The notes under the pieces were generated by a model. It saw only the letters and a program-made list of their open reading frames with translations, ran no database searches and was not told where the DNA came from. Shown piece by piece: positions 35,932-45,800 of a stretch of DNA of 64,000 nucleotides. A program made the position numbers and the translations under genes. Source of the DNA: Gammaproteobacteria bacterium (GTDB lineage: Bacteria; Pseudomonadota; Gammaproteobacteria; Ga0077536); assembly GCA_016191285.1 (NCBI GenBank), contig JACPPA010000012.1:280240-344239 (forward strand). Direction: 5' to 3'. How positions within the stretch are numbered: position 1 is the first letter of the stretch; every line of letters starts with the position of its first letter.

Positions 35932-37076
35932 AGGAATCTCTGCCCTGCAATCTCCGTCTCCCGATAACCCAGTTCCCGCGCAATAGCGCGCGAGTGCTCC
36001 CCGAGTTCCGGCACGTGAAAATCCACCTGGCCAGGTTCGCGCTCGTATTTAAGCGGGATCCCGAGATGATGGTTACCCTCCGCGTCCGTCAACAGCATGC
36101 CGCGAGCCAGCGTGTTGGGATCAAAAGTTCCTTCAAGCAGCGTGCGCAAGGGCGCATAACAACAGTCGACCTCCGCAAGCCACGCCAATGCCTCCAACTG
36201 CGTACGCGAAGCGAAAAATTCGGTGAGGAAGGCCGCGACCGACGCTTGAACCGGACCGGGCGGCTGGCGACACGCGTCGAGTAGATCGAGCCGCGCGGCT
36301 TTGCGTAGAAAATTTTCGCAAAAATGAATTTCGACTCCGCCAAGAACCATCCATTCGCCGTCTTTGGTGGCATACAAATTATAAAAAGCCGCGCCACCCC
36401 AGTTGCGCTCTTCCTTTACGCGATGTGCGCGACGTTCGGCGAACACCGGGCCTTGATACTGCGGCGTCCACGCCAGTAAGGCATCGTGCAACGCCAGATC
36501 CAAGTAATCGCCCTGCCCCGTCGTACGTTGGCGGATCAGCGCCATCAACACGCCGGCCAAACCCATCAGCGAGCCGCACATATCCGCCGTCGGCATCGGC
36601 GTATTGGTCGGCTGTCCATCGCGGCCGAGATTGAACGACAACACGCCGAGCAAGGCTTCCATGGCTAAATTGTGTGCCGGCCGATCGCGATACGCGCCGT
36701 GCTGGCCAAACGCCGACAGCGAGCAATAAATTATTTGCGGCGCGCGCGCGCTGACCGTGGCGTAATCGAGGCCCAGACGCGCCATGACGCCAGGTCGAAA
36801 GCTTTCGACTAACACGTCGGCCCGCGCCGCAAGCCTGAGCAGCAACTCCCTACCGCTCGGATCTTTCAAATTGAGGCGCAGACTGCGTTTGCCGCGATGC
36901 GTGTTTCGAAACCATACGGAATGGCCACCTTGGCGCAATCCAAGTTCGCGTGCAGGCTCACCGGAAAACGATTCGACGCGAATCACGTCGGCCCCGTGGT
37001 CGGCCATCATCATGGTGAAATGCGGACCCGGCAGAAACTGCGACAGGTCAATGACCTTGACACCCTCAAGCTTCAT
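35886..37076 (-). CDS. CaiB/BaiF family CoA transferase (class III)
   Basis: 396 residues. Moves CoA between acids, often the entry step for activating an organic acid. Shows 'LEGVKVIDLSQFLPGPHFTM' at the N terminus, 'GADVIRVE', 'NTHRGKRSL', 'VLVESFRPGVMARLGLDY' and the catalytic Asp165 in 'PMPTADMCGSL'. The recognisable C-terminal helix ends near 'ELGYRETEIAGQRF'; the last 15 residues ('LRHRDVPPFSMVADR') are encoded by the hairpin chain described at 35813-35931, so the natural end was probably replaced by an inserted element. The fold should be intact. Convergent with the LLM gene. Confidence 0.92.
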   Translation of the reverse strand: MKLEGVKVIDLSQFLPGPHFTMMMADHGADVIRVESFSGEPARELGLRQGGHSVWFRNTHRGKRSLRLNLKDPSGRELLLRLAARADVLVESFRPGVMARLGLDYATVSARAPQIIYCSLSAFGQHGAYRDRPAHNLAMEALLGVLSFNLGRDGQPTNTPMPTADMCGSLMGLAGVLMALIRQRTTGQGDYLDLALHDALLAWTPQYQGPVFAERRAHRVKEERNWGGAAFYNLYATKDGEWMVLGGVEIHFCENFLRKAARLDLLDACRQPPGPVQASVAAFLTEFFASRTQLEALAWLAEVDCCYAPLRTLLEGTFDPNTLARGMLLTDAEGNHHLGIPLKYEREPGQVDFHVPELGEHSRAIARELGYRETEIAGQRFLRHRDVPPFSMVADR

Positions 37077-37090
37077 CTGAATTTATCGAC

Positions 37091-37125
37091 TCCACAAAAA
37101 GTGCGGGGGCCATGCGGCCCCCGGC
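37091..37125 (-). terminator. possible Rho-independent terminator (minus strand)
   Basis: On the minus strand 'gggggcc-gcat-ggccccc' forms a 7-bp GC stem followed within a few bases by 'ttttt'. It would serve the minus-strand SRPBCC gene about 255 bases upstream, or insulate the CaiB gene. Confidence 0.5.
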
Positions 37126-37143
37126 GAGTTCACAAAACGCGGA

Positions 37144-37380
37144 CTAAATAGCCCGCACTGTGACTTAAGACCAACACAGGCTTCGAGGCGGTGTCGACAC
37201 CGGATGCCGTCAACCCCGTCATCCCGGAAAGTGCGCAGCGCTTATCCGGGATCCCGCTGGTATTTCAGGCCCCCATGGATCCCGGGTCTGCGCGGCTGAT
37301 GCCGCTTCGCCCGGGATGACGGACCCCACAATTTAGGTCGGGTGCCTCTTCTTGATCCCATGGCAATGCGGGCTATTTAG
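37144..37380. mobile_element. 237-base element bounded by 14-bp perfect inverted repeats
   Basis: 'ctaaatagcccgca' at 37144-37157 recurs as its exact reverse complement at 37367-37380. Between them lies a second inverted pair, 'gtcatcccgg' near 37218 and 'ccgggatgac' near 37311. No open frame is present. The right repeat overlaps the stop codon of the SRPBCC gene. This looks like a small non-autonomous (MITE-like) element with a nested dispersed repeat. It fills most of the gap 37077-37376. Confidence 0.6.
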
Positions 37381-37796
37381 AGTTTTGCCATGGCGTCGAT
37401 GAGCCCGTTGTAGAGCCCGGTCAGCATGGTCTTAATTTCAGCTTCGGGCGCGCCTTTGGCGACCCAGTTGCTGCCCCACGCGACCTTGCAACCACCACCC
37501 GGTGCATCGGTAACCGTGACCACCGCGTGATAGTGATCCAACGGTAATGGACACTCCGCAACTATCGAATAAGAAAACACTTGCTGTTCGTAGGCGCATT
37601 CCAGGCGTTCGACCACCGTACCCGGCGTGCCTTTGAGTTTAACGGTGCGTACTGCGCCGATCCCACTGCCGGTTAGCGTGCAGCTCTCGATAGCGTCCGG
37701 CATCAACTTCACGATCCCGCCAAAATCCATCAAACAAGCAAACACTTTGGAGCGCGCGACTGGAATGGTGCGCTCGACCAATACTCCGTAAGCCAT
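37377..37796 (-). CDS. SRPBCC-family protein
   Basis: 139 residues from ATG 37796, which has a perfect 'aggagg' a few bases upstream; the open frame extends to 37946 but that part is a poor protein. Shows the START/Bet v1-like pattern 'VERTIPVARSKVFACLMDFGG', 'VRTVKLKGTPGTVVERL' and a C-terminal helix 'MLTGLYNGLIDAMAKL'. Members bind hydrophobic ligands or act as cyclases. No signal peptide, unlike the MxaD-like member at 2748. Its stop codon lies inside the terminal inverted repeat of the element 37144-37380. Confidence 0.88.
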   Translation of the reverse strand: MAYGVLVERTIPVARSKVFACLMDFGGIVKLMPDAIESCTLTGSGIGAVRTVKLKGTPGTVVERLECAYEQQVFSYSIVAECPLPLDHYHAVVTVTDAPGGGCKVAWGSNWVAKGAPEAEIKTMLTGLYNGLIDAMAKL

Positions 37797-37946
37797 AGAG
37801 CCTCCTCGTAGGTAATTGTTGAAAGCTTGGGGTTGGGCACCCAATCCAAGCCTGGGTGAAGCGTGCGCCATCGGCACGATTCGAGCAAGTGTGGAGATCA
37901 ACAGATTCGCGGATCGATCCACTCCCCCGATTTTCGTGATTCGCAA

Positions 37947-37973
37947 GTGGGAGCGGATTTATCCGCGAATCTT
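37947..37973. repeat. single REP-like unit
   Basis: 'gtgggagcggatttatccgc' forms a small hairpin just downstream of the branched-chain aminotransferase stop (37987). Confidence 0.65.
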
Positions 37974-37986
37974 CAGAAGATTGTCT

Positions 37987-39057
37987 TTATACTTTGATCA
38001 GCCGCGTCCAACCATGCCGGTCCGCCACGCGCCCATACTGAATTCCGGTTAATTCATCGAACAGACGGCGCGCGACGGGGCCAGGTTCACCGCCATTCAA
38101 CACCACGTCGCGGCCTTGATAGCCCAGGCGTCCCACCGGCGCGATGACCGCGCCGGTGCCCATGCCGAAAATTTCAGTGATACGGCCGCGCTCGATATCC
38201 TCGATCGCTTCAAAGAAATCAATACGCTCCTCACTCACGGTCAGCCCCAGATCGCGCGCTAACGCCAGGATCGAATCGCGCGTAACCCCATGCAGAATGG
38301 CGCCGGACAGAGCCGGCGTGCGCAGATGTTTACCGTCATGGATAAACGCGATATTCATCGCGCCAACTTCGTCCACGTAGCGCCGTTCCACCGCATCGAG
38401 CCATAAGACCTGCTGATAACCCTTGGCGATGGCCTCCTCGGTGGCGGCGATGCTGCCTGCGTAGTTTCCGGGGGTCTTTGCTTCGCCAGTCCCACCACGC
38501 ACCGCGCGCACGTAATCGTGCGGCACGTAGACCGCCACCGGCGCGAAACCGCCGGCGAAATAAGGCGCGACCGGACTCAAGATGATGTAGTGCAAGTATT
38601 CGCGCGGCGCGCGAATGGCGAGATCCTTCTCGGTTGCGATCATGACGGGACGAATATAGAGCGCGGTGTGCGGTTGAGCGGGAGCCCAGCGCGCTTCCAG
38701 CCGCACGAGTTCGGTGATCGCTTCAACGTGCGCGTCGACGGGGACTTCGGGCATACCCATGCGGCGCGCGGATCGATTAAAGCGTTCGGCGTTTTTCTCC
38801 GTGCGAAAAAGATTGAGATGACCATCCGACCGTCGGTACGCCTTGGTGCCATCGAAAATCATCTGGCCGTTATGAAACACCTGCGCCGCCGGATCCAACG
38901 CGAGCTGTCGATACGCGCCGATACTGGCGTCATGCCAGCCCCGCGCCGCATCGAAACGTTGAGTGAACATGCGATCCGCGAAATAGCGGCCAAAGCCGAG
39001 TTCGCTGGGTAAGGCATCGAGCGGCGGAACGGTGAAGGGATCGATACGAATCGTCAT
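37987..39057 (-). CDS. ilvE: branched-chain amino acid aminotransferase
   Basis: 356 residues, class IV PLP transaminase of the longer BCAT type. Interconverts Leu, Ile and Val with their keto acids. PLP lysine predicted as Lys194 in 'GTGEAKTPGNYAGS'. Other marks: 'ALYIRPVMIATE', 'VLWLDAVERRYVDEVGAMNIAF' (in parts), 'LSGAILHGVTRDSILALA' and 'IFGMGTGAVIAPV'. The product keto acids could feed the isovaleryl-type acyl-CoA dehydrogenase of this window after oxidation, but no branched-chain keto acid dehydrogenase is seen. Flanked on both sides by REP-like repeats. Confidence 0.95.
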   Translation of the reverse strand: MTIRIDPFTVPPLDALPSELGFGRYFADRMFTQRFDAARGWHDASIGAYRQLALDPAAQVFHNGQMIFDGTKAYRRSDGHLNLFRTEKNAERFNRSARRMGMPEVPVDAHVEAITELVRLEARWAPAQPHTALYIRPVMIATEKDLAIRAPREYLHYIILSPVAPYFAGGFAPVAVYVPHDYVRAVRGGTGEAKTPGNYAGSIAATEEAIAKGYQQVLWLDAVERRYVDEVGAMNIAFIHDGKHLRTPALSGAILHGVTRDSILALARDLGLTVSEERIDFFEAIEDIERGRITEIFGMGTGAVIAPVGRLGYQGRDVVLNGGEPGPVARRLFDELTGIQYGRVADRHGWTRLIKV

Positions 39058-39105
39058 TCAGAAGCTCTAACGAATTTCTAGAAATTCTGCAGATAAACGG
39101 CGCCC

Positions 39106-39170
39106 TGTGGGAGCCGCTTTAGCGGCGAATCCTGATTGGCGCTGATTCGCGGCTAAAGCCGCTCCCACAA
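39106..39170. repeat. REP/BIME-like inverted pair
   Basis: 'tgtgggagccgctttagcgg' and 'gcggctaaagccgctcccac' form a long near-perfect hairpin between ilvE and the GlcG-like gene. Confidence 0.8.
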
Positions 39171-39202
39171 TAACGACGCGTCAATTTCTTTCGTCCCAGT
39201 AC

Positions 39203-39649
39203 CTACTTCTTCGTCGCCGCCAGCGGATTCACGAACTCGGTTTTAAAACCTAATTTACGCATGCCGATCAAACAGGCTTCGCAGTCTTCTTCGATGGTGC
39301 CGCCGCTCGCGCCGATGCCGCCAATCACTTCGCCCTTCTCATCGAAAATGGGATAGCCGCCGCCGACCATGCAGATCCGTTCATCGGTGTGCTGGAGTCC
39401 GTAGCCGAACGCGCCGGGAAGCATGACGTCGCGCACCATGTCGGTCGGACGTTGGAAGGCAACCGCGGTCCAGGCCTTTTTCTCGGCGATTAGGATATTC
39501 GCGATGCGCCCTTTATCCGGCCGCAGTGCGGCGCGTAAATGACCGCCGAAGTCCACTACGGCAATTGAGCTCGGACGGCCGACGGATTGGGCGTAGACAA
39601 CGCCTTCTTTAACCAACGTTTCGACTTCGGCCAGCGTGAGTTCGCGCAT
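39203..39649 (-). CDS. GlcG/HbpS-family protein
   Basis: 148 residues from ATG 39649, which has 'aaggag' 8 bases upstream; the open frame continues to 39682 without support. Shows 'AVVDFGGHLRAALRPDKG', 'KAWTAVAFQRPT' and 'GGGYPIFDEKGEVIGGIGASGG' (in parts), typical for the family named after GlcG and haem-binding HbpS. Small oligomeric binding proteins; the ligand here is unknown. It has no signal peptide. Ends in 'NPLAATKK'. Confidence 0.9.
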   Translation of the reverse strand: MRELTLAEVETLVKEGVVYAQSVGRPSSIAVVDFGGHLRAALRPDKGRIANILIAEKKAWTAVAFQRPTDMVRDVMLPGAFGYGLQHTDERICMVGGGYPIFDEKGEVIGGIGASGGTIEEDCEACLIGMRKLGFKTEFVNPLAATKK

Positions 39650-39700
39650 GGGTGCTCCTTGGGTTTTATGATGTGCACGCACAATGTGGTGCTGCTCCTT

Positions 39701-39846
39701 TTCCCCTGACCCCGGCCCTCTCCCGCAAGGGGAGAGGGGCTATCTTTCCCCTCTCCTTTCGTTGAGGGAGCGGGAGTTATCTTTCCCCTCTCCTTGCCTT
39801 ACGGGAGAGGGAGAGGGTGCAGCGGATGAGGGAGAGAGGGAAGAGT
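39701..39846. repeat. palindromic element with 'ccctctccc' arms
   Basis: About 146 bases with three alternating arms ('cccctctcc', 'gggagaggg') able to form long GC-rich stems. Related to 27201-27347. It lies directly after the end of the large TpsA gene and before the GlcG-like gene's start region. Confidence 0.75.
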
Positions 39847-39852
39847 TACCCT

Positions 39853-42800
39853 CTAGATCCCGCACTGCTTCGCCTCTTTATTCTTCTTCTTGTCTTTATC
39901 GTCCTTGTCGTTCTTCGGGTTCATCGCCAGGATCGCCTGAATCGGCTGGTCGAAGGATAATCCGGCGATGAAGATGCCGGATTTCGGCACGAAGTCGAGG
40001 AAGGGATCGGTGAATAAGGGATCGGTACCGCAACCCGTGCAGGTCTTGAACGTAATATTGGCCAAGCCGCCTAAGCCCAACAGTAGCGCATGAGCGCCGT
40101 CGCCCGCGCCGGAGGTCAGCGTGATGGTGTTCGCGGTGAGGTCGAAGCGGCCAAGTGACGCTAAACCGGCGAAAGCACCGGGGCTCGCGCCACCTAGGAC
40201 ATTGAGGTTATCCGCCGCGATCTTGAGACTTTCCAGCGCGAGAATGAAAGTCGCGGGGGAATTCAGCGCGCCAGTCTTAAGAAAATCGACGAAAAGCTGA
40301 TCGCTCGTCGTGGGTAGGAACTTCGCCTTGGGATCCGTGCCACCCACTAGCTGCACCGTCTGCGCGGACAAATCCACATTGCGGCCCACTACCTGCGGAT
40401 CGTTCAGGACAAAATCGCCGGAGCCCAGACCGCGATTTTTGGGATCGACGCCGTTCGCCGCGGTTTCGTTCGCCACGAGTTTAAGATTGGTTGCGGGAAG
40501 ATTCAGTAAACCGTTGATGATGATCGAGCGACCCGCCTGGAGGGTAAGGCTGCCGCCGGACCCCGTCAGCACGGCGCCTTTCTGAATCAAGATGTCGCTA
40601 TTGGCTTGAAGGATGAGGTTCGCACCGCTGTTCAAGGCGTTTTCAATGGCGCCGGTGGTCACTAGGAAATCACCGTTCGGCGTGTTGCTGAAGAGTAGAT
40701 TCGTTGCCTGTGTTTGGGTGTTCGAAATGCTGTCGAAGAACACCAGACGCCCGGCGTTTAGCTGGCCGTTGATCGTTGCATTGGGACTGCCGAATAGCAG
40801 GCGGCCATCGGACAGGGTCTGGAATCCGAAACTACCGAGCCGCTCGTCGGGGTTGATCCCCACCACGCGTCGAATCTCCTTCCCGGTTGCCGGGTCGATC
40901 TGCACGATGGCGCCGGCATTGGCCATTCCGCCCACCGTGGCCTCGGGATTCACGACCAAAATGCCGTCGTTGCGCAGTGAGCGCGTAAAGACCCTCTCGC
41001 CGCCACCAAAACGGTCATTCGCGGCGATGCCAGTAGTTTCGCCGATCAACGTGCCTGTTTTCCCGCTGACGAGCTTGACCGTTCCGACGTCTTTCAAACC
41101 GTTGATATCGGCCAACGGGCTCGCGAAGATCAGATCGCCGCTCCTGATTACCTGGAACGAATTATTGCTGAAGAGTTCGTCCTGACTGGTGCCATTAGTG
41201 CGTCCGAGTTCGCGAAGATTGAGATCGACCAGAATCGCCGTCCCCGCCTTCGCAAGACCGCCGACCGTCGCCTCCGGGACGCGAATCACGCGCGTATTCG
41301 GATCGCGGGCGAAGTCGAAGAATCTGGCGCCTACCTGGTCGCCGGCGGTCGCGCCGAGGAGTGACGCGCGCACGATGTTACCGCCGCCCAAATCCTTGTC
41401 CGTTACCGCGAAAATACCACCCGCCCCGTTATTGTGTTGTGGCGCGAAAATCCATTGATCCGTACCGACCGCGCTAAATTGTTCCCCGAAGCGTTCCTTC
41501 GCGGTATTGCCGGAGGCCGAGCCCAGCACCGTGCCGGCCGTGGTCGCCACGATCACGCGCCCGGCCTGACTCGCCCCCGCGACATCGGCGTTCGGCGAGA
41601 AAATGAATAAATTGCCGTTGCTGCCGTTAAAAATCGATCCGAGACCTCCTAGGTTCTCGTTGGCCGAGATACCATCGATACGGTTGGTTTCGGTTCCGGT
41701 GACCATGTCGACAAACCGGATCGACCCGGCGGCAGCGCCACCCGGCGTATCCGCAAGCGCGCTGACGGTGAAGTAATGCGTGTTATCCGAGCGGCGAACG
41801 CCGCCACGACCGAGCAGTTCGTTCGCGCCACCGCCATCGAGCCGCCCGCGGATGATCCCCTTGGGACCGAGGTTGACGCTCGCCAATTGGACGATCGTTC
41901 CCGCGTTGGCGAAAGATCCGACCTGATGGCTTAGGCTCGTCACGAGAATATCGTCCGTGCCCAGCAGCGTGAAGGTGTCAAAGTTTCCGCCAAAACCCTC
42001 GCCGGGTGTCGTGCCATCGGCTTGCCCGAGTAAGGTGCCACCGGTACTCCCGTCCACGAGATAAATCGAGCCCGCGCTGCTTTTACCGCCGGGTGAGGCC
42101 AGAGACGACGTAAGAAAATAGTTTCCGTTCAGACGCTCGATGAGGGTCTGATCTATACCCAGCTGCTCGTTGATGCTCTGGCCATAAATTCTAGCCAAAC
42201 CACCCTTTTCTTGATGAAGGACGGAGTCAACCAGAATTACCGCGCCGGCCCGACTCAAGGCGCCCGGGCCAGAGCCCTTAGTCGCACTGGGATTAAACAA
42301 TACGAAGTTGCCATTATTTAGCACATGGGCGGACGCAATTTCGCCCAGGCGATCGAGTGGCTGTTGACCGGACACGACCCCTAGTACCGTGCCCGCAGTC
42401 CCGCTGACGATCGCGACCGCACCTTCAAGCGAAGTGCCGCCACTGAGATCGGTCGTGCTGCGATTTCTGCTATGGACGAGAAAGTCGGGGCCGAACAAGC
42501 TCCGCGTGTCGATCTGCCCGCTGGACCCGAAACCCTCGTTCAAGGAAATGCCATCCGTGCGGCCGAGCAGGGCGTGGGTCGCGCCGTTTAGCAGGGCCAC
42601 CGAGCCCGCCTTGGAGAATAATCCTGGGCTCGCGTTCGGCATCGGGACGATGATATTCCCGTTATTCGCCAACAGGAGGGGATCGCTGCCGGCCTGGTCG
42701 TTCGCTAAGCCGTTGAAAGTATTGACGACGAGAGAACCCGACGAGAAGTCGATAAAGAAGACCTCGCCATTCTTGCCGCCGTGATTGCCATTGCGCACGA

Positions 42801-45800
42801 TGGCCGTGCTACGGCCGGCCAGCAGCGTGGTGTCGATTTCAGCCGGGACGCCCAGACGTTCGTTGGCGGTATCGCCGGCAATCACCCCCAGCGTACCGGC
42901 GGTCGCGGGATCTACGACAACGACTGCACCGGCGTTGGCGAGCGGAAGCGGACCGCTACTATTCGTAAACGTCGGCACCGGTAGAAGGTATTTGCCATTC
43001 GGTAGGAAAATCGCATTCTCGGCGCCCACCCGATCCCCCGTCGTGACACCATTCCCCGTCGCGAAACCTCGCACGCGGCCACGAAGGATCTTATCGCCGG
43101 GGCCAAGAGGGATGACGCCTAAATCGACCGGCGAAACTTGGCCCACGCGCCCCTGTCCGTTGCCGTGGGTGGGCGCGTACACCAGAAGGTCGCCGTTCGG
43201 CAGGCTGAACTGATCGATACGGCTATTGCTGAGACAACCACTCAGGCAACCGGCCTGTTCGTTCGGCGTGTCGCCGTCCAAGCGATCGATTATGAGGCCG
43301 GTGGTCCCGTCCGCCAGGATGAGGCTGCCCGCTTTGAGAATACCGGTGGCGGTATTGAAGTCCTTGCTCGGAATAAAATAATTACCGCTGCGGATAATGA
43401 CGCCGTCCTGGCCGAGGCGTTCGTTGTTGCTCGTGCCGTCGATATGGCTGGACGGTGAGATGAGCGTCGCGGTGGCGCGGCTCAGCAGCGACACCGAGCC
43501 GTTGTTCGTAAAGGAACCAGTGCTCGCGAGCGGGCTCGTGACCACCAGATTCGAGCCCACGAATTGAAACCCGGTCGACCCAAAGAGTTCGTTCGGGCTG
43601 ACACCCAGTGTCCGGCCTCGAAGAATATTGTTGCCGCCGAATCCGCCGACGCCAAGATCGACATCCGCCACCATGAACAATCCGCCGGCGCGGTCGTTGG
43701 CGCCCGGGATCAAGGAATGATTGATACTCGTCACCAACACGTCGCTAGCGCCAAAGGAGAACCGGTCGAGATTATTGAAGAAGGAATTGTTGCTGAAGCG
43801 TTCGTTCAGCGCGTTACCGTCGACCGTGCCGATGCGCTGCCCATTCGTACCGCGCACCAGGACCAGGGAGCCGGCGGACGCGATGCCGCCGATCGTCGCG
43901 TCGGGTACCTGGAGAAAGTAGTTTCCGCTCGCCCGCAGGATCGGGGCGAAGCTGCCCAGGGAATCATTGGCGGTGAGTCCGTTGGTCCGGCCTTTTTCGA
44001 GTCCGGTCGAGTTGTCGACGAGTACGGCGGTGCCGGAATTCAGGCCATTCGGCGACGCCGTGGGCGAGCGGACCAGGTAAGTACCCGTGGGCACTCCGAA
44101 GAAATCGACTGTCGTGCCAAATCCCTCGTTCACCGTGCCGCCCGACACGCGACCGAGTTCCGTGCCCGTCGTGCCGCTTGCCAACACGACCGCACCGACA
44201 TTCGCGCCGATCCCGCTGACCGCGGCCCCCGGGCTCCGGATTACATAATTCGCGCCGACGAAATTCAGATTCTGCCCGAAGAGTTCACCCGGGGAATTCC
44301 CAGTGACCCGACCGATTTCCTTACCGGTCAGACCGTTGACAAGCATTACGAGACCGGCGTCGACGCCGATGCCGCTGATATCGGCGGAGGTGCTTCTGAT
44401 CAGGTAATTGGTCCCGAAGAAATTGAGCGTTTGCCCAAATTGTTCCCCGGCACTCACGCCGGAGACGCGTCCAAGCTCCGCGCCGCTGGTCTGATCCAGC
44501 AGGAATACCGAACCCACCTGCGTCAGCGTCCCGAGCGGCGCGTTGGGGTCGCGAATAATCAGATTACTTTGCGAATTAAACAAGAAACCAAAGCTGCCGA
44601 GACGCTGATTAGCCGCATTGCCAGTAATATTGCCTAGCACAGTTCCAAATCGATCAAGCACGGTGATGGCGCCCGCTTGCGCCACGCCATTCGGGCTGGC
44701 GCTCTGGTTCAGAACGAGGATGTTGCCGCTCGGCAAGATGCTGAAACTCGATCCGAAGCGATCGTCCGCAAACGGCAAGGGATTGCCCGCCGATGTCGAC
44801 GCGCTGCCCGCCACGATTACGATGACGCCGGGATCGAATAACAGCGTGCCCGGATCGCCGGCCGGCGCACCCACATCGGCAGTACCGGAGTAGCGCAAAA
44901 TATCCTTCCCGGAAATCTCGACCAAGCCGCCGTTGCCACCGCGCAACCCGCCGCGCGCCTCCGCCGAACCGCGGAACTGAGTCTCCTTGGTGGACCAGGT
45001 GACAGCCGTTCCGCCTTTCCCTTTGTCGCCGCCGTTCGCTTGCAGGCGGCTCGCGGTATCGACCGTGGTTATTTCAGCCGCTCTCAGCGTCGCCCCGCCC
45101 TTATAGTCGCCGCCCACTCGGATCTGGCCGCCATCGCCATGCGCGGCATTCGCCAGAATCTTCGCGCTCGTCGCGATTTCGTCCCCCAAGACATGGGCTG
45201 TGCCGCCCGCGGTATCGCCCGAAACATTAATTTCGCCGCTTACCGCGACTTGTTTGGCTTCGACGGTAACGGCGCCGCCGGCTAAACCATCACCGCCTTG
45301 CGCGCTGATGCGACTCGCAGGCGTGGTCTCGACACGATCGGACGCAACCAGCATGACGCGCCCGGTCTTATCGACGGTGAGCGTGTCGGCGTTAATCTCG
45401 CCGGCATTTTTGATGGTGCTCGCCAGTACGCGCGCGGTGCCGCCTTTGGCGATCAACGCCCCAAGATTCACCACGGAGTTTTCGGGCGCGCGAACTTCGA
45501 AGCTGATATTGGGATCGTTCAGGCTCGACAGCGTAATCGAGTAGCCCGCGGCGAGAATCAGCTGTCCGTTAGGGCTTTCGATGATCCCACTCTTGCTCTC
45601 GACGCCGGCGGCGCCGGCCTCCGGCGCATTTAAGATTTTCGGCGCAATCAAGACGATTTCGCCATTGGCGGCGGTTTTGATGTAACCGTGATTGGTGATG
45701 CCGCCGCTGGCCGGACCGCCCTCGAAATGCAATTTACCGGCGGCGAAATCCGCGTCCTTGATATCCAGGGTCGACATGACCAGGCCGGCGGTATCGATCA

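Noticed and set aside
43564..44637. Plus-strand open frame of 357 codons inside the tpsA gene
   Set aside because: Antisense to the repeat region; its apparent regularity only mirrors the TpsA repeats.
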